DNA of 64,000 nt from Polyangiaceae bacterium (GTDB lineage: Bacteria; Myxococcota_A; Polyangia; Polyangiales; Polyangiaceae), in the NCBI GenBank assembly GCA_019637295.1, contig JAHBVX010000004.1:1-64000 (forward strand), written 5' to 3'. Below the pieces are notes generated by a model, which saw only the letters and a list, made by a program, of their open reading frames with translations, did not search any database and was not told the DNA's origin. The first letter of the stretch is position 1, and every line of letters begins with the position of its first letter. The translations under genes and the position numbers were made by a program. Shown here in pieces: positions 7,953-16,605 of this stretch.

Positions 7953-9893
7953 ATGGGGCGGAACATGGGTCCTCGCGTGCTCCCGGATGAACCGTCGCCG
8001 GCGTCCTTCAACGTCGCGAGGCACATCGGCCGCTACGGGCTGGTGCTCGAGCTGGCCGACGAGACCTGGGTCGGCGTCGTGCTCGAGGGCGCGGATCGCG
8101 GGCGACTCGTGCGGGTTCGGCTGGTATCGGCGCGGAGCTTCGCGGACGACGAGCTGGCGCTGCTCAAGCGCGCGGGGCTCACGGCGATGGTGATTCGCCA
8201 CCCCAAGGTGCTGGCCACGCTGGATTTCGCCGCCGAGGGCGACGACGTGGCCGCCGTGAGCGAGTATGTAGAGGGTGAGTCCCTGCGCGCGCTGCAACAG
8301 CAGGCCGCTCGAGCAGGCACGCCGCTTCCGCCCGCCGTCGCGTTGGCGGTGGTGCGCGACATGGTCGCCGCCCTCCGAGCCGCCCGGGATCAGTGGAAGC
8401 AGATGATACGCAGCGGGGACGCGCTCGCGGACGCCGTACACGGCGGGGTCGACCCCAGCGGCATCATCGTCGCCGCTTTCGGCGACACGATGCTCGCCGA
8501 GGTGGGCATGGCGGGCACCCTGGCGCGGCGACCCGAGGCGCTGCGCGAACCGAGCGCGCTCGTCTATCGCGCGCCCGAGCAACTCAGCCAGGGGCGCGGC
8601 TTCGCCGAGCGCTGCGACGTGTTCTCGGTGGGTGTGATCGCCTGGGAGCTGCTGGCGAATCGTCCGTTGTTCGGCGACCCGTCGCGGCTCCAAGGGAGCG
8701 TCGCGCAGGATCCGCTCGAGCTCGAGAAGCAGGTTCTGACGGGACCGATCCCTCCCCTGGACACCATCCGGGGACGAAGCGAGGTGCCCGGGGCCGTCGT
8801 GGACCTGCTCCGCAACGCCCTGCTACGCGATCCACTCAAGCGCTACTCGAGCCTCGACAAGCTCGCCCTGGCCATCGACCAGCTCCCCAGCGAGTTGTTC
8901 GCCAGCGCGGCGCAGATCACGGCGGCGGTCGATCGCTTGGCGCGCTCGTCACTGGAAGCTCGGCGCGACTCACTCGACGCGGCGCTCGGCGCCGAGACGG
9001 TGCGCGAGGGTAGCGGCCCGCAGAGCCGACGCTCCACGGCGCGTCCACCCTCGGGGACCCAAGCGGCTCGCGTCCACGTTCCCCGGCACGGCGTTCCCCG
9101 GCTCGACGAGGTCGGCGACGGCGTCCCGCCGATGGCGGAGCGCGCGGTAGCGCGCCGGCGACGGAGCCTCGAACCTGGGGCCGATGAGCCGCTGCCCGTC
9201 GATCCGCGCGCCGAGCCCGATGGGCCGCCCGCGCCGCGAGTGGAGAGTCTGTTCCCGCCGAGCACCAAGAGCCAGGCACCGCCGCGGGCCGAGGTCCGCC
9301 CGCAGGACGTCGAGCCGGAGCCCGTCAGGGTGCTTGCAGACTCGGTCGACACCGAGCTCGAGCCGCAGAGCGACGCGCACCCCGACACGCTCGTGGTCCA
9401 GCCCGACGAGCTGGCGAGTGGCGAGGCTTCGCCCTTCGAGGCGCTCGCGGACGACGAGCAGGCCGCGCCCCCCGAGCGGCTGCAGCCAGCGGCGGCTCCC
9501 TCGAGCCCGCCGGTCGCCGCGGCCGCGCCCGGGCGGCGCAACGCGCTCTGGCTCGCGCTGGGCGGTGTCGCCCTGGCCCTCGCGCTGTTCGTCGCGCTCG
9601 GCCGTGGCGGCGCCGCCAGCGACGACCCGCCGGCCACGGCTCGACCCACCGCTGAACCCCGACCTCCCTCGCCCCAGCCCGAGGCGCCCGCCGGGCAGCC
9701 CGGGCCCCGTGAACCACAGCCCCCGGCCGCGCCGGCGCCGGACGCCGCCACCCCGGAGCCCGCGGCCGTCGAGCCGGCTCAGAAGCCGCGGGTGAAGCTG
9801 CCGCGAGTACCGCCGGCTGCCAAGCCGGCCGAGTCCCCGTCCGCGACCCCGAGCGCGCAGCCGACCGAGCCCTTCCGTCCGAGCGAGATCTGA
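7953..9893 (+). CDS. membrane protein with degenerate Ser/Thr kinase domain (pseudokinase)
   Basis: A 646-residue protein. Residues ~25-320 align to the bacterial Ser/Thr kinase fold, with a clear late lobe (YRAPEQLS and CDVFSVGVIAWELLANRPLF), but the catalytic parts are replaced. There is no Gly-rich loop; the VAIK lysine position reads VRVRL; the HRD loop reads HGGVDPSG; the DFG reads EVG. After a long Pro/Glu-rich linker comes one membrane helix (about 530-550) and a Pro/Ala-rich C-terminal tail. It is therefore probably a scaffold or signal-receiving pseudokinase, not an enzyme. It is divergent from the L,D-transpeptidase. Confidence 0.8.
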   Translation: MGRNMGPRVLPDEPSPASFNVARHIGRYGLVLELADETWVGVVLEGADRGRLVRVRLVSARSFADDELALLKRAGLTAMVIRHPKVLATLDFAAEGDDVAAVSEYVEGESLRALQQQAARAGTPLPPAVALAVVRDMVAALRAARDQWKQMIRSGDALADAVHGGVDPSGIIVAAFGDTMLAEVGMAGTLARRPEALREPSALVYRAPEQLSQGRGFAERCDVFSVGVIAWELLANRPLFGDPSRLQGSVAQDPLELEKQVLTGPIPPLDTIRGRSEVPGAVVDLLRNALLRDPLKRYSSLDKLALAIDQLPSELFASAAQITAAVDRLARSSLEARRDSLDAALGAETVREGSGPQSRRSTARPPSGTQAARVHVPRHGVPRLDEVGDGVPPMAERAVARRRRSLEPGADEPLPVDPRAEPDGPPAPRVESLFPPSTKSQAPPRAEVRPQDVEPEPVRVLADSVDTELEPQSDAHPDTLVVQPDELASGEASPFEALADDEQAAPPERLQPAAAPSSPPVAAAAPGRRNALWLALGGVALALALFVALGRGGAASDDPPATARPTAEPRPPSPQPEAPAGQPGPREPQPPAAPAPDAATPEPAAVEPAQKPRVKLPRVPPAAKPAESPSATPSAQPTEPFRPSEI

Positions 9894-9951
9894 AGCTCGC
9901 CCGCGCCCAACTTCCCGCCGCGACCGAGGTGATCTTGTTACTGTTGCGCGC

Positions 9952-10950
9952 ATGTCAGCCCTGCGTCGGATCGCGATCGGGTTCACGCTCACGCTCATGA
10001 CCACCGCTTCGGCGTTCGCGGCCGGAGCCCCGGTAGAGCAGGCCAGCAAAGAGCAGTGGAGCGCCGCGCAGAAGACGTTCCTGGCTGCGGGCGAGCTGTA
10101 CGACGCGAAGCGCTACGACGAGTCCATCACCGCGTACCGTGCATCTTGGAACATCGTCGCGAGCCCCAACACGCGGCTGCAGATCGCTCGGGCGCTGCGC
10201 GAGCTCGACAGGGTGCCGGAAGCCTACGAGGAGATGCTGGGCGTGTTGGCGGATGCGGAGCGTGACGCAGCGAAGGACGAGAAGTACGAGCGCACGGCGA
10301 GCGCTGCGCGAGAAGAGCTCGCCGCGCTCGGGGCTCGCGTCGCGCTGCTGCGCATCACGCTGCGCAACGTGCCCGAGGGCATGTCTCCCGAGCTGACCGT
10401 GTCAGGACGTGCGATCCCGCTGGCGGCGCTCGGCAAACCAGTGGCGGCCACCCCGGGCTCGATCGACGTGACGGTGCGAGTACAGGGCCGCGAGCCGGTG
10501 GTGCAGAGCATCACCCTGGCGGCCGCAGAGTCGGGCGACCTCATCGTCGATCTGGCCGCGGGTTCGGCGGGCACCGAGCCGGTTGCAGCGCCGCCAACCG
10601 CCGCGCCGCCGCTCGACGCCAGCTCGTCCCGCTCCAGCCTACGCCCGTACGCGTACGTCGCTGGAGGTATTGGCGCTGCTGGGCTCGCCACCTTCGCCGT
10701 GTTCGGCCTGATGAACAACTCGAAGTTCAGCGAGCTCGAGGCCGACTGCCCGGGAGGTCGCTGCGCCCCGGGCAAGGACGCGGAGGTCGACACCGGACGG
10801 CAGTACCAGACCATCGCCAACATCGGGCTGGTGGTGGGCGCCGTGGGTCTTGCCGCCGGGACGGTGCTCTTCGTCCTCGAGCCCAAGCCGGAGGCCGGCG
10901 CTCGGGTCAGCCTGGGTCTGGGCACGGTGGCGGTGCAGGGACGGTTCTGA
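9952..10950 (+). CDS. secreted TPR-like protein with C-terminal membrane helices
   Basis: A 332-residue protein with a Sec signal peptide (cleavage probably after AFAAG near residue 25) and then a helical TPR-like region (AAQKTFLAAGELYDAKRYDES onward, about 35-130). A beta-rich segment resembling PEGA/carboxypeptidase-regulatory domains follows (about 135-205), then a Pro/Ala linker and two hydrophobic segments near 225-245 and 282-303. A protein at 31179-32003 has the same order of parts. Such proteins are common beside kinases in polyangial genomes, but no biochemical role is known to me. It lies 58 bp downstream of the pseudokinase gene in the same direction and may be co-transcribed. Confidence 0.7.
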   Translation: MSALRRIAIGFTLTLMTTASAFAAGAPVEQASKEQWSAAQKTFLAAGELYDAKRYDESITAYRASWNIVASPNTRLQIARALRELDRVPEAYEEMLGVLADAERDAAKDEKYERTASAAREELAALGARVALLRITLRNVPEGMSPELTVSGRAIPLAALGKPVAATPGSIDVTVRVQGREPVVQSITLAAAESGDLIVDLAAGSAGTEPVAAPPTAAPPLDASSSRSSLRPYAYVAGGIGAAGLATFAVFGLMNNSKFSELEADCPGGRCAPGKDAEVDTGRQYQTIANIGLVVGAVGLAAGTVLFVLEPKPEAGARVSLGLGTVAVQGRF

Positions 10951-10981
10951 GTCCGAGGCCCGCTGATCGCGCTGACGGGGT

Positions 10982-11015
10982 TGTGCCAGACCCGGCTGCC
11001 CAGGCGGTTGGCACA
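10982..11015. promoter_or_regulatory. inverted repeat between two genes
   Basis: TGTGCCA (10982-10988) is repeated as TGGCACA (11009-11015) with a 20-base spacer. It lies 32 bp after the stop of the TPR-like gene and about 60 bp before the Cys-rich lipoprotein gene. No T-tract follows, so it could be a weak terminator stem or a regulator site for the downstream gene. Confidence 0.3.
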
Positions 11016-11074
11016 CGCGGGCGAAATCCCCGAGGTCGCCACTTTCTTGGGATGGACCGCGCTTTGCAGGTTCA

Positions 11075-12463
11075 ATGGCGATGATGACGGCGAACGTGCG
11101 CAAGTGGGCGTTGGCGTGGGGTGTGGCCGCGCTGCTCGGGCTCGCCCAAGGCTGCGGCAGTCGGGCCGATCTCGGGCCCGACGGCGACGCGGGCATCGGG
11201 GGCGTCGGGGGCGGGGGCGGCAGCGGGGGCAGCGGCGGGGTGCCTCACGGTTGCGGCAACGGTACCTGCGACGCCAACGAGGATCCGGTGACCTGTCCCG
11301 CGGACTGTCACGGCTTCTGCGGCGATGGGACCTGCTCGATCACCGAGAATCCCATGAGCTGCCCCGCGGACTGCGCGTACAACTGCGGGGACGGACTGTG
11401 CCACCCCGGCGAGCACAGCACCTGCCCCAAGGACTGCCCAGGTGCCTGCGGCAACGCCAAGTGCGAGCCGGGAGAGACCGCCGAGTCCTGCCCGCAGGAC
11501 TGCGGCCAGGGCTACTGCGGCGACGGCTACTGCGGACCGAACGAGGACCCGTGGACCTGCCAACAGGACTGCGGGTTCTGCGGCGATGGCCAGTGCGGCG
11601 CTGGGGAGGACCCCAAGAGCTGCCCGAGCGACTGCGGCGGCTACGGCTACTGCGGCGACTACGTCTGCGGACCCGGCGAGAACCAGTACAACTGCCCGCA
11701 GGACTGCGGCGGCCCCGGCTACTGCGGCAACTACGTCTGCGAGCCCGGCGAGAACCAGTACAACTGCCCGCAGGACTGCGGCGGCCCCGGCTACTGCGGC
11801 AACTACGTCTGCGAGCCCGGCGAGAACCAGTACAACTGCCCGCAGGACTGCGGCTATTACGGCTATTGCGGCGACTACATGTGCGGACCGGGCGAGGACC
11901 AGTACAACTGCCCACAAGACTGCGGCAAGCCGTATTGCGGCGACTACGTCTGCGGGCCCGGCGAGAACCAGTACAACTGCCCGCAAGACTGCGGCTATTA
12001 CGGATACTGCGGCGACTACGTCTGCGGGCCCGGCGAGAACCAGTACAACTGCCCGCAAGACTGCGGCTATTACGGATACTGCGGCGACTACGTCTGCGGG
12101 CCCGGCGAGAACCCCTACAACTGCCCGCAAGACTGCGGCTATTACGGATACTGCGGCGACTACGTCTGCGGGCCCGGCGAGAACCCCTACAACTGCCCCT
12201 GGGATTGTGGTGGCTACCCACCGCCGCCGCCGTACTGTGGCAACTACCAGTGCGAGCCGGGCGAGAACCAGTACAACTGCCCGCAGGACTGCGGCTACGG
12301 CGGGTACTGCGGCAACTATGTATGCGAACCTGGGGAGTGGCAGTGGTGTCCCCAGGACTGCGGCTATCCGGGCGGCTCCGGTGGTGGTGGAAGCGGTGGC
12401 TTCGCGGGCTCCAGCGGTGGTTTCGCCGGCTCCGGCGGCGCGATGCCTCCTCCGATGCCTTGA
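11075..12463 (+). CDS. Cys-rich repeat lipoprotein (16 CGxxxC...CPxDC repeats)
   Basis: A 462-residue secreted protein: a signal peptide ending in LAQGC (lipobox-like), a Gly/Ser linker, then 16 tandem repeats of about 22-25 residues, and a Gly/Ser/Pro C-terminus. Each repeat follows CG-(N/D)-x-x-C-x-P-G-E-x-x-x-x-CP-x-DCG with four conserved Cys, which suggests a disulfide-stabilised rod on the cell surface. The first six repeats are diverged, while repeats 7-14 are nearly identical and rich in Tyr/Asn/Gln. Short versions of this motif occur in other secreted bacterial proteins, but its function is not known to me. Adhesin or structural spacer is a guess. Confidence 0.8.
   Translation: MAMMTANVRKWALAWGVAALLGLAQGCGSRADLGPDGDAGIGGVGGGGGSGGSGGVPHGCGNGTCDANEDPVTCPADCHGFCGDGTCSITENPMSCPADCAYNCGDGLCHPGEHSTCPKDCPGACGNAKCEPGETAESCPQDCGQGYCGDGYCGPNEDPWTCQQDCGFCGDGQCGAGEDPKSCPSDCGGYGYCGDYVCGPGENQYNCPQDCGGPGYCGNYVCEPGENQYNCPQDCGGPGYCGNYVCEPGENQYNCPQDCGYYGYCGDYMCGPGEDQYNCPQDCGKPYCGDYVCGPGENQYNCPQDCGYYGYCGDYVCGPGENQYNCPQDCGYYGYCGDYVCGPGENPYNCPQDCGYYGYCGDYVCGPGENPYNCPWDCGGYPPPPPYCGNYQCEPGENQYNCPQDCGYGGYCGNYVCEPGEWQWCPQDCGYPGGSGGGGSGGFAGSSGGFAGSGGAMPPPMP
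11644..12340 (+). repeat. 72-bp coding tandem repeats
   Basis: Within the Cys-rich lipoprotein gene, about nine units of roughly 72 bp (24 codons, YCGDYVCGPGENQYNCPQDC plus a spacer) follow each other, several differing at only a few bases. One unit is 69 bp (around 11870-11940), and near 12217 a Pro codon run is inserted. The unit length is always a multiple of three, so gain or loss of units keeps the reading frame. Confidence 0.85.
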
Positions 12464-12531
12464 GCCGTCTCGACGCGGTTACGACGCGGCCCAAACTGCT
12501 CTAACCTGTCGGCTCAGCTAGGAGCAGCCGA

Positions 12532-13869
12532 GTGCGTGAGCGTCTGACGACTGGTGCGGAGCCGGTCACGGTCATCGAGTCCATCCCCGTGCGCCGGGAC
12601 CACCAGGTCGGTCAGAGCGTGATCGACGAGGAGGGCATCCCCACGCCGCCGCACCTCGCCATCTACCCGGAGCTCGGGCGCGGCGGGATGGGGCGGGTGC
12701 ATCCGGCGCTCGACAAGAACCTGCTGCGCGCGGTCGCGCTCAAGCGCCTGGATCGAACCCTGTCCGAGGAGCCGATGTACCACGACGGGTTCGTCGCCGA
12801 GGCGCAGATCACTGGGCAGCTCGAGCATCCGAACATCGTCCCCGTGCACGAGCTCGCCATCAGCGAGCACGGCGTCCCCTACTTCACGATGAAGCTCATC
12901 CAGGGGATAGGCTTCGACCGGTGGCTCAGGGACCCCGAGCGCGCGCCCGGATCGACGGAGCGGCTGCACGAGGGGCTCGAGATCTTCCTCAAGATCTGTG
13001 ACGCCGTCGCGTACGCTCACCACCGCGGCGTGATTCATCGCGATCTCAAGCCCGAGAACGTGATGATCGGTGACTTCGGCCAGGTGTACTTGATGGACTT
13101 CGGCCTCGCGCGGCTCACGAAGTCCAAGCCCGCCTCCGGACAGTTCTCCCAGATGGAGGCGCCTGGCCCGGTCGGCACGCCTCAGTACATGGCGCCCGAG
13201 CAGGCCCGGGGCATCCCCGCCGAGATGGATGAGCGCTCGGACGTGTTCGGGCTCGGCGCGATGCTGTACGAGATCGTCAGCGGCCAGACGCCCTACGGCA
13301 AGGTCCGACAGCCGCACCAACTGCTGAGCAAGGCGCAGCGCGGGGAGGTGGTACCCCTCGACGCGGTCACTTTCGGCATGGACGTCTCCAAGCGCCTTCG
13401 CGCGATCGTGGACCGCGCCGTGGCTCCTGACCCCGCGGCTCGCTTCCAGACCGTTCTCGAGCTGCAGGACGACGTGCGCCGATTCTTGCGCGGAGGCCTG
13501 TACTTGCCGAGCCAGGTGTTCATGCCCGGAGCGCTGATCGTCAAGGAAGGGGACATCGGCGAGGAGGCGTACATGATCGTCAGCGGCAAGTGTCGCGCGT
13601 TTCGCAGCCTGCCCGAGGGGGACGAGACGCTGGCCGTGATGGAGGCCGGCGACGTGTTCGGCGAGATGGCGCTCCTGCTCGACGAGCCGCGCTCCGCCAG
13701 CGTGGAGGCGGTGGACCAGGTCAGCGTGCTCGTGCTCGACAAGCGCACGATGAGCGACGAGCTCGGCATCGAAGGCTGGAGCAGCAAGCTGGTTCGCGCG
13801 CTCGCCGAGCGGTTCCGCAACCTGGAGCAGCAGGCCCGCAGCTCGGGTATGCGCCGCAGCATGGCCTGA
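12532..13869 (+). CDS. Ser/Thr protein kinase with C-terminal cyclic-nucleotide-binding domain
   Basis: A 445-residue soluble protein. The kinase domain (about 42-320) is complete: Gly loop GRGGMGRV, VALKRL, HRDLKPEN, DFGLA and MAPEQ. It is followed directly by a cNMP-binding domain (about 325-430) with KEGDIGEEAYMIVSG and the phosphate-binding cassette FGEMALLLDEPRSASV, in which both the Glu and the Arg needed for cyclic nucleotide binding are present. There is no membrane helix. The start is a GTG at 12532 with GGAG seven bases upstream (12521-12524). Activity is probably controlled by cAMP or cGMP, which is inference from the domains. Confidence 0.9.
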   Translation: MRERLTTGAEPVTVIESIPVRRDHQVGQSVIDEEGIPTPPHLAIYPELGRGGMGRVHPALDKNLLRAVALKRLDRTLSEEPMYHDGFVAEAQITGQLEHPNIVPVHELAISEHGVPYFTMKLIQGIGFDRWLRDPERAPGSTERLHEGLEIFLKICDAVAYAHHRGVIHRDLKPENVMIGDFGQVYLMDFGLARLTKSKPASGQFSQMEAPGPVGTPQYMAPEQARGIPAEMDERSDVFGLGAMLYEIVSGQTPYGKVRQPHQLLSKAQRGEVVPLDAVTFGMDVSKRLRAIVDRAVAPDPAARFQTVLELQDDVRRFLRGGLYLPSQVFMPGALIVKEGDIGEEAYMIVSGKCRAFRSLPEGDETLAVMEAGDVFGEMALLLDEPRSASVEAVDQVSVLVLDKRTMSDELGIEGWSSKLVRALAERFRNLEQQARSSGMRRSMA

Positions 13870-13872
13870 GCC

Positions 13873-14664
13873 TCAAAGCTCGGCTCTTGGGCTCTCGGTC
13901 GTCGCCACGTTCCGCTGATCTCGCGCCGGCCCGGGTTCGGGGGCGATGCCCAAGTGGAAGTGGTCGTGGTGGTCCGCGTTGTAGTCCGGGGTCAAGAGCT
14001 CGCGGAAGCGACCGGTCTTCTTCAGCTCGCACGCGATGCGATTGAGCACCGGTGCTTCCGTCGCGCAGCCGTCGGCAAGGTTCTTGGTGAACGCGGTCTT
14101 CACTTCGTGCCACGCGCCGCCCGCTTCGGCCGCGTGCAGATCGATGGCGAGGCCATGGGCGTGCAGGCTGAGCCTGCCCACCCGGCTCATGCGGTACACG
14201 TAGGCGCCCGAGAAGCGAAAGCGCGTCACGCCGAGGGCGCGGAGCACGGGCGCCACCTCGACGAGCGTGAGCGCCATCCGACAGTCGAGCTCGAGCGGAA
14301 GCCCCGCGCCCGCGACGTAGTCCACACCCGCGAGACCACCCTGGATCACGACCGGGGTGACCACCCCACGGCGCTCCCCGGGCTGCTGGAAGTCGACCCC
14401 CGCTGCGCGCAGTCGCTCGAGGCAACCCTCGGCGCCGGGCGGCTCCGCCTGGGGGATCGGAGCGAGGGGCGCCGACGCGCGGACGGGCGTCGCGGTCGCC
14501 CCGAGCGCGGGCCCCGGTACGAAGTGGGACCACGGCCCCCCGGCCGGCAGGACGTACGCCGGCGCGACGTAGCCAGCGTAGCCGTGACTCGGCGCCTCGG
14601 GCGGAGGGGACTCGCGCACGCAAGCCACCGAGAGCAGCCCCACCGCGATGGCCAGCCGGTGCAT
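13873..14664 (-). CDS. extensin-like C-terminal domain lipoprotein
   Basis: A 263-residue lipoprotein (LLSVAC at residues 10-15) with a Pro/Ala linker and a C-terminal domain of the extensin_C family. Diagnostic parts are GVDFQQPGERRGV, a central Cys-containing sheet, RLSLHAHGLAIDLHAAE and DYNADHHDHFHLG. The His/Asp pattern resembles zinc peptidases of the M15 type (HxxxLAID and HxH), so a role in cutting peptidoglycan peptides is plausible but unproven. It is convergent with the cNMP-binding kinase (3 bp gap) and divergent from the radical SAM gene. Confidence 0.78.
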   Translation of the reverse strand: MHRLAIAVGLLSVACVRESPPPEAPSHGYAGYVAPAYVLPAGGPWSHFVPGPALGATATPVRASAPLAPIPQAEPPGAEGCLERLRAAGVDFQQPGERRGVVTPVVIQGGLAGVDYVAGAGLPLELDCRMALTLVEVAPVLRALGVTRFRFSGAYVYRMSRVGRLSLHAHGLAIDLHAAEAGGAWHEVKTAFTKNLADGCATEAPVLNRIACELKKTGRFRELLTPDYNADHHDHFHLGIAPEPGPARDQRNVATTESPRAEL

Positions 14665-14838
14665 GCTCGCTTTGTTGCCATGGAGCGCGCACTGGCACCA
14701 AGAAACCGGCGCAATTTCAGGCGCGAAACGCTGATCGTGCGTGTCGGACTGGGCGGGTGCTCAGCGTCCCACTATCCTGTCGGTGAATGGGCCAGTCCTC
14801 CAGCGTGACCGGTGGCGACATCCTCGGGAGGCGGTGAC

Positions 14839-16020
14839 GTGGCGAACATCGGCTACATCCAGGTCGTCCGCCACTGCAACCACTTCTGTGGCTTCTGCTC
14901 CAACCCGAGCACACCCTACGTGCACACCTTCGACACCATGCGTGCGCTGGTGGACGACTTCGTCGCGCGCGACTACTTCGGCGTGATCCTGACCGGTGGC
15001 GAGCCCACGCTGCACCCGGAACTACCGCGCATCACCGAGTACGCCCGCGAGCAAGGCCTGCACGTGCGGCTCATCACCAACGGCACGCGGCTCGCCGAGC
15101 CCGAGTTCGCTCGTCGACTCGCCTCGGCGGGGCTGCAGCTCGCGCACGTCTCGGTCTACTCGGTGCGGCCCGAGGTCGAGGCCAAGCTGCGCGGGATCGA
15201 GGGCACGCTCGAGCGCGCCTTTCACGCCATCGACGCGGCCCACCTCGCGGGGATCGAGGTCAACATCAACTGCGTGATCAACCGCTTGAACGCCGACCAC
15301 CTCGACGAGAACATCCGGCACTTCATCAGCCATCACCCGCACGTCAAGCACTTCGTGTGGAACAACCTCGACCCGTCGATGGGTCGCGCCGAGGTCAATC
15401 AAGACGAGTTCCTGCATCGGCTGCGCGACTTCGAGGTCTCGCTCCAGCGCGCCCTGCTGCTGCTGTTCGAGAGCGGCCGCACCTTCCGCGTCGAGAAGGT
15501 TCCGCTCTGCTACATGACCGAGTTCGCCTGGGCCAGCACCGAGACGCGCAAGATCGTCAAGGGCGAGGAGCGGATCGTGCACTTCCTGGACGCCAAGCAG
15601 ACCATTCGCCAGACTCGCTTCGAGCACGTCTATTCGCCGGCGTGCGACCACTGCTCACTGCGCACCATTTGTGGCGGGCTCTTCGACCGCGGGGACGGCT
15701 ACGATCCGGCCGAGCTCGCTCCGGTGTTCGTGTCTCGCGACGCGATCGTCAAGCGTATCCTGTTCGACAAGACCGATCCCAGCGCCAGGTTCGAATCCTT
15801 CGACGCTTGGCGGCGTGACTTCGACGAGCGTTGTCGGGAGTCGGAGCAGGGCGCCGGCGTCGTGGATGGTCCCCAGCAGGGCGGCCCGCCGGTCGGCTTC
15901 GTCAACGAAGACAGCCTGCGTCGCTACGCGGGTCGCCGTCAGGCCGAGGCCCGTCGTGCGGAGCAGAGCGGTGTGTCCCTCGAGCCGGACGCTCGACCCC
16001 CGGATGCGTCGGAGACGTGA
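14839..16020 (+). CDS. radical SAM protein with C-terminal Cys cluster
   Basis: A 393-residue radical SAM enzyme. The 4Fe-4S motif CNHFCGFC lies near residue 12 and the SAM-contacting TGGEPTLHP near residue 55. C-terminally CDHCSLRTIC resembles an auxiliary cluster of the SPASM/twitch kind. Start choice: the frame opens at a GTG at 14812, but the GTG at 14839 has GGGAGG seven bases upstream (14826-14831) and directly precedes the conserved core. The tail after about residue 325 is charged and disordered. The substrate is unknown; no precursor peptide gene is evident beside it, and the neighbours (extensin-like protein, PilZ) do not define a pathway. Confidence 0.8.
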   Translation: MANIGYIQVVRHCNHFCGFCSNPSTPYVHTFDTMRALVDDFVARDYFGVILTGGEPTLHPELPRITEYAREQGLHVRLITNGTRLAEPEFARRLASAGLQLAHVSVYSVRPEVEAKLRGIEGTLERAFHAIDAAHLAGIEVNINCVINRLNADHLDENIRHFISHHPHVKHFVWNNLDPSMGRAEVNQDEFLHRLRDFEVSLQRALLLLFESGRTFRVEKVPLCYMTEFAWASTETRKIVKGEERIVHFLDAKQTIRQTRFEHVYSPACDHCSLRTICGGLFDRGDGYDPAELAPVFVSRDAIVKRILFDKTDPSARFESFDAWRRDFDERCRESEQGAGVVDGPQQGGPPVGFVNEDSLRRYAGRRQAEARRAEQSGVSLEPDARPPDASET

Positions 16021-16035
16021 GCTCGGGATGGAGGC

Positions 16036-16413
16036 TCACTCGTCCATGTCGTGGTACAGCGGCTCGCGCTTGGCCATGAAGCGACGGATGAGCGCCTCGT
16101 TCTCCGGGCTGAGCGCGAGGAAGCGAACGCCCATGCCCGGGTGACCAGAGACGGGCTCGCTCACCCACACGACCTCCCCGTCCGCCGAGATCTCCGGACA
16201 CGCCGGCAGGGCGAACTTCACGGTCACGTGCGTGCCGAGGGGCAACGGCGTGTGCGTCGCGACGAACAGCCCGCCGTCGGAGATGTCACGGGTCAAGCCC
16301 GAGAAGAAGTTGCTTTCGCTGTGCACCCCGAGCGCCACCTCGACGGGCATGCGCACGGAGCGGCGTCGCTCGCTCGGGGAACCCGGGTCGCTGATCCGCG
16401 GTTGACTGGTCAC
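16036..16413 (-). CDS. PilZ domain protein
   Basis: A 125-residue single PilZ domain. The N-terminal RRRSVRMPVEV holds the RxxxR motif and DISDGGLFV matches (D/N)xSxxG, the two c-di-GMP-binding elements. The rest is a small beta barrel with a helical end. Stand-alone PilZ proteins are frequent in myxobacteria and typically act on motility or secretion through protein partners. It is convergent with the radical SAM gene and about 190 bp from the divergent MMPL transporter gene. Confidence 0.85.
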   Translation of the reverse strand: MTSQPRISDPGSPSERRRSVRMPVEVALGVHSESNFFSGLTRDISDGGLFVATHTPLPLGTHVTVKFALPACPEISADGEVVWVSEPVSGHPGMGVRFLALSPENEALIRRFMAKREPLYHDMDE

Positions 16414-16605
16414 TTTCGGCTACCTCCCACTCGATTCCCCGTCATAGCAGACTCGGGACCAGGCGCGGAACCAACTCGTCGTCTCCGGCGTGCGTTTCGC
16501 AGTGCGTGCGGCCCCGCCGAATGCCGCCGCGCTGCGCGATCTTGAGTACTATGCGCGGGTCATGCCTCGCGAGGTCGGCACACCGGGCCACCGGAGGTCA
16601 CGTCC

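Noticed and set aside
7860-8693. 278-codon N-terminal extension of the L,D-transpeptidase
   Set aside because: It runs opposite the pseudokinase gene; the ATG at 7859 begins a perfect lipoprotein signal peptide.
11008-11023. Possible sigma54 promoter TTGGCAC...GGGCG before the Cys-rich lipoprotein
   Set aside because: The -12 element lacks TTGC and the GG-GC spacing is one base short, so it is not a convincing site.
11644-12340. Possible CRISPR array
   Set aside because: The repeats are contiguous in-frame coding units with no unique spacers.
11340-12494. Long open frames on the opposite strand of the Cys-rich repeat gene (384 and 352 codons)
   Set aside because: They mirror the tandem repeat of the real gene, are Arg/Ser- or Val/Ala-monotonous, and have no start context.
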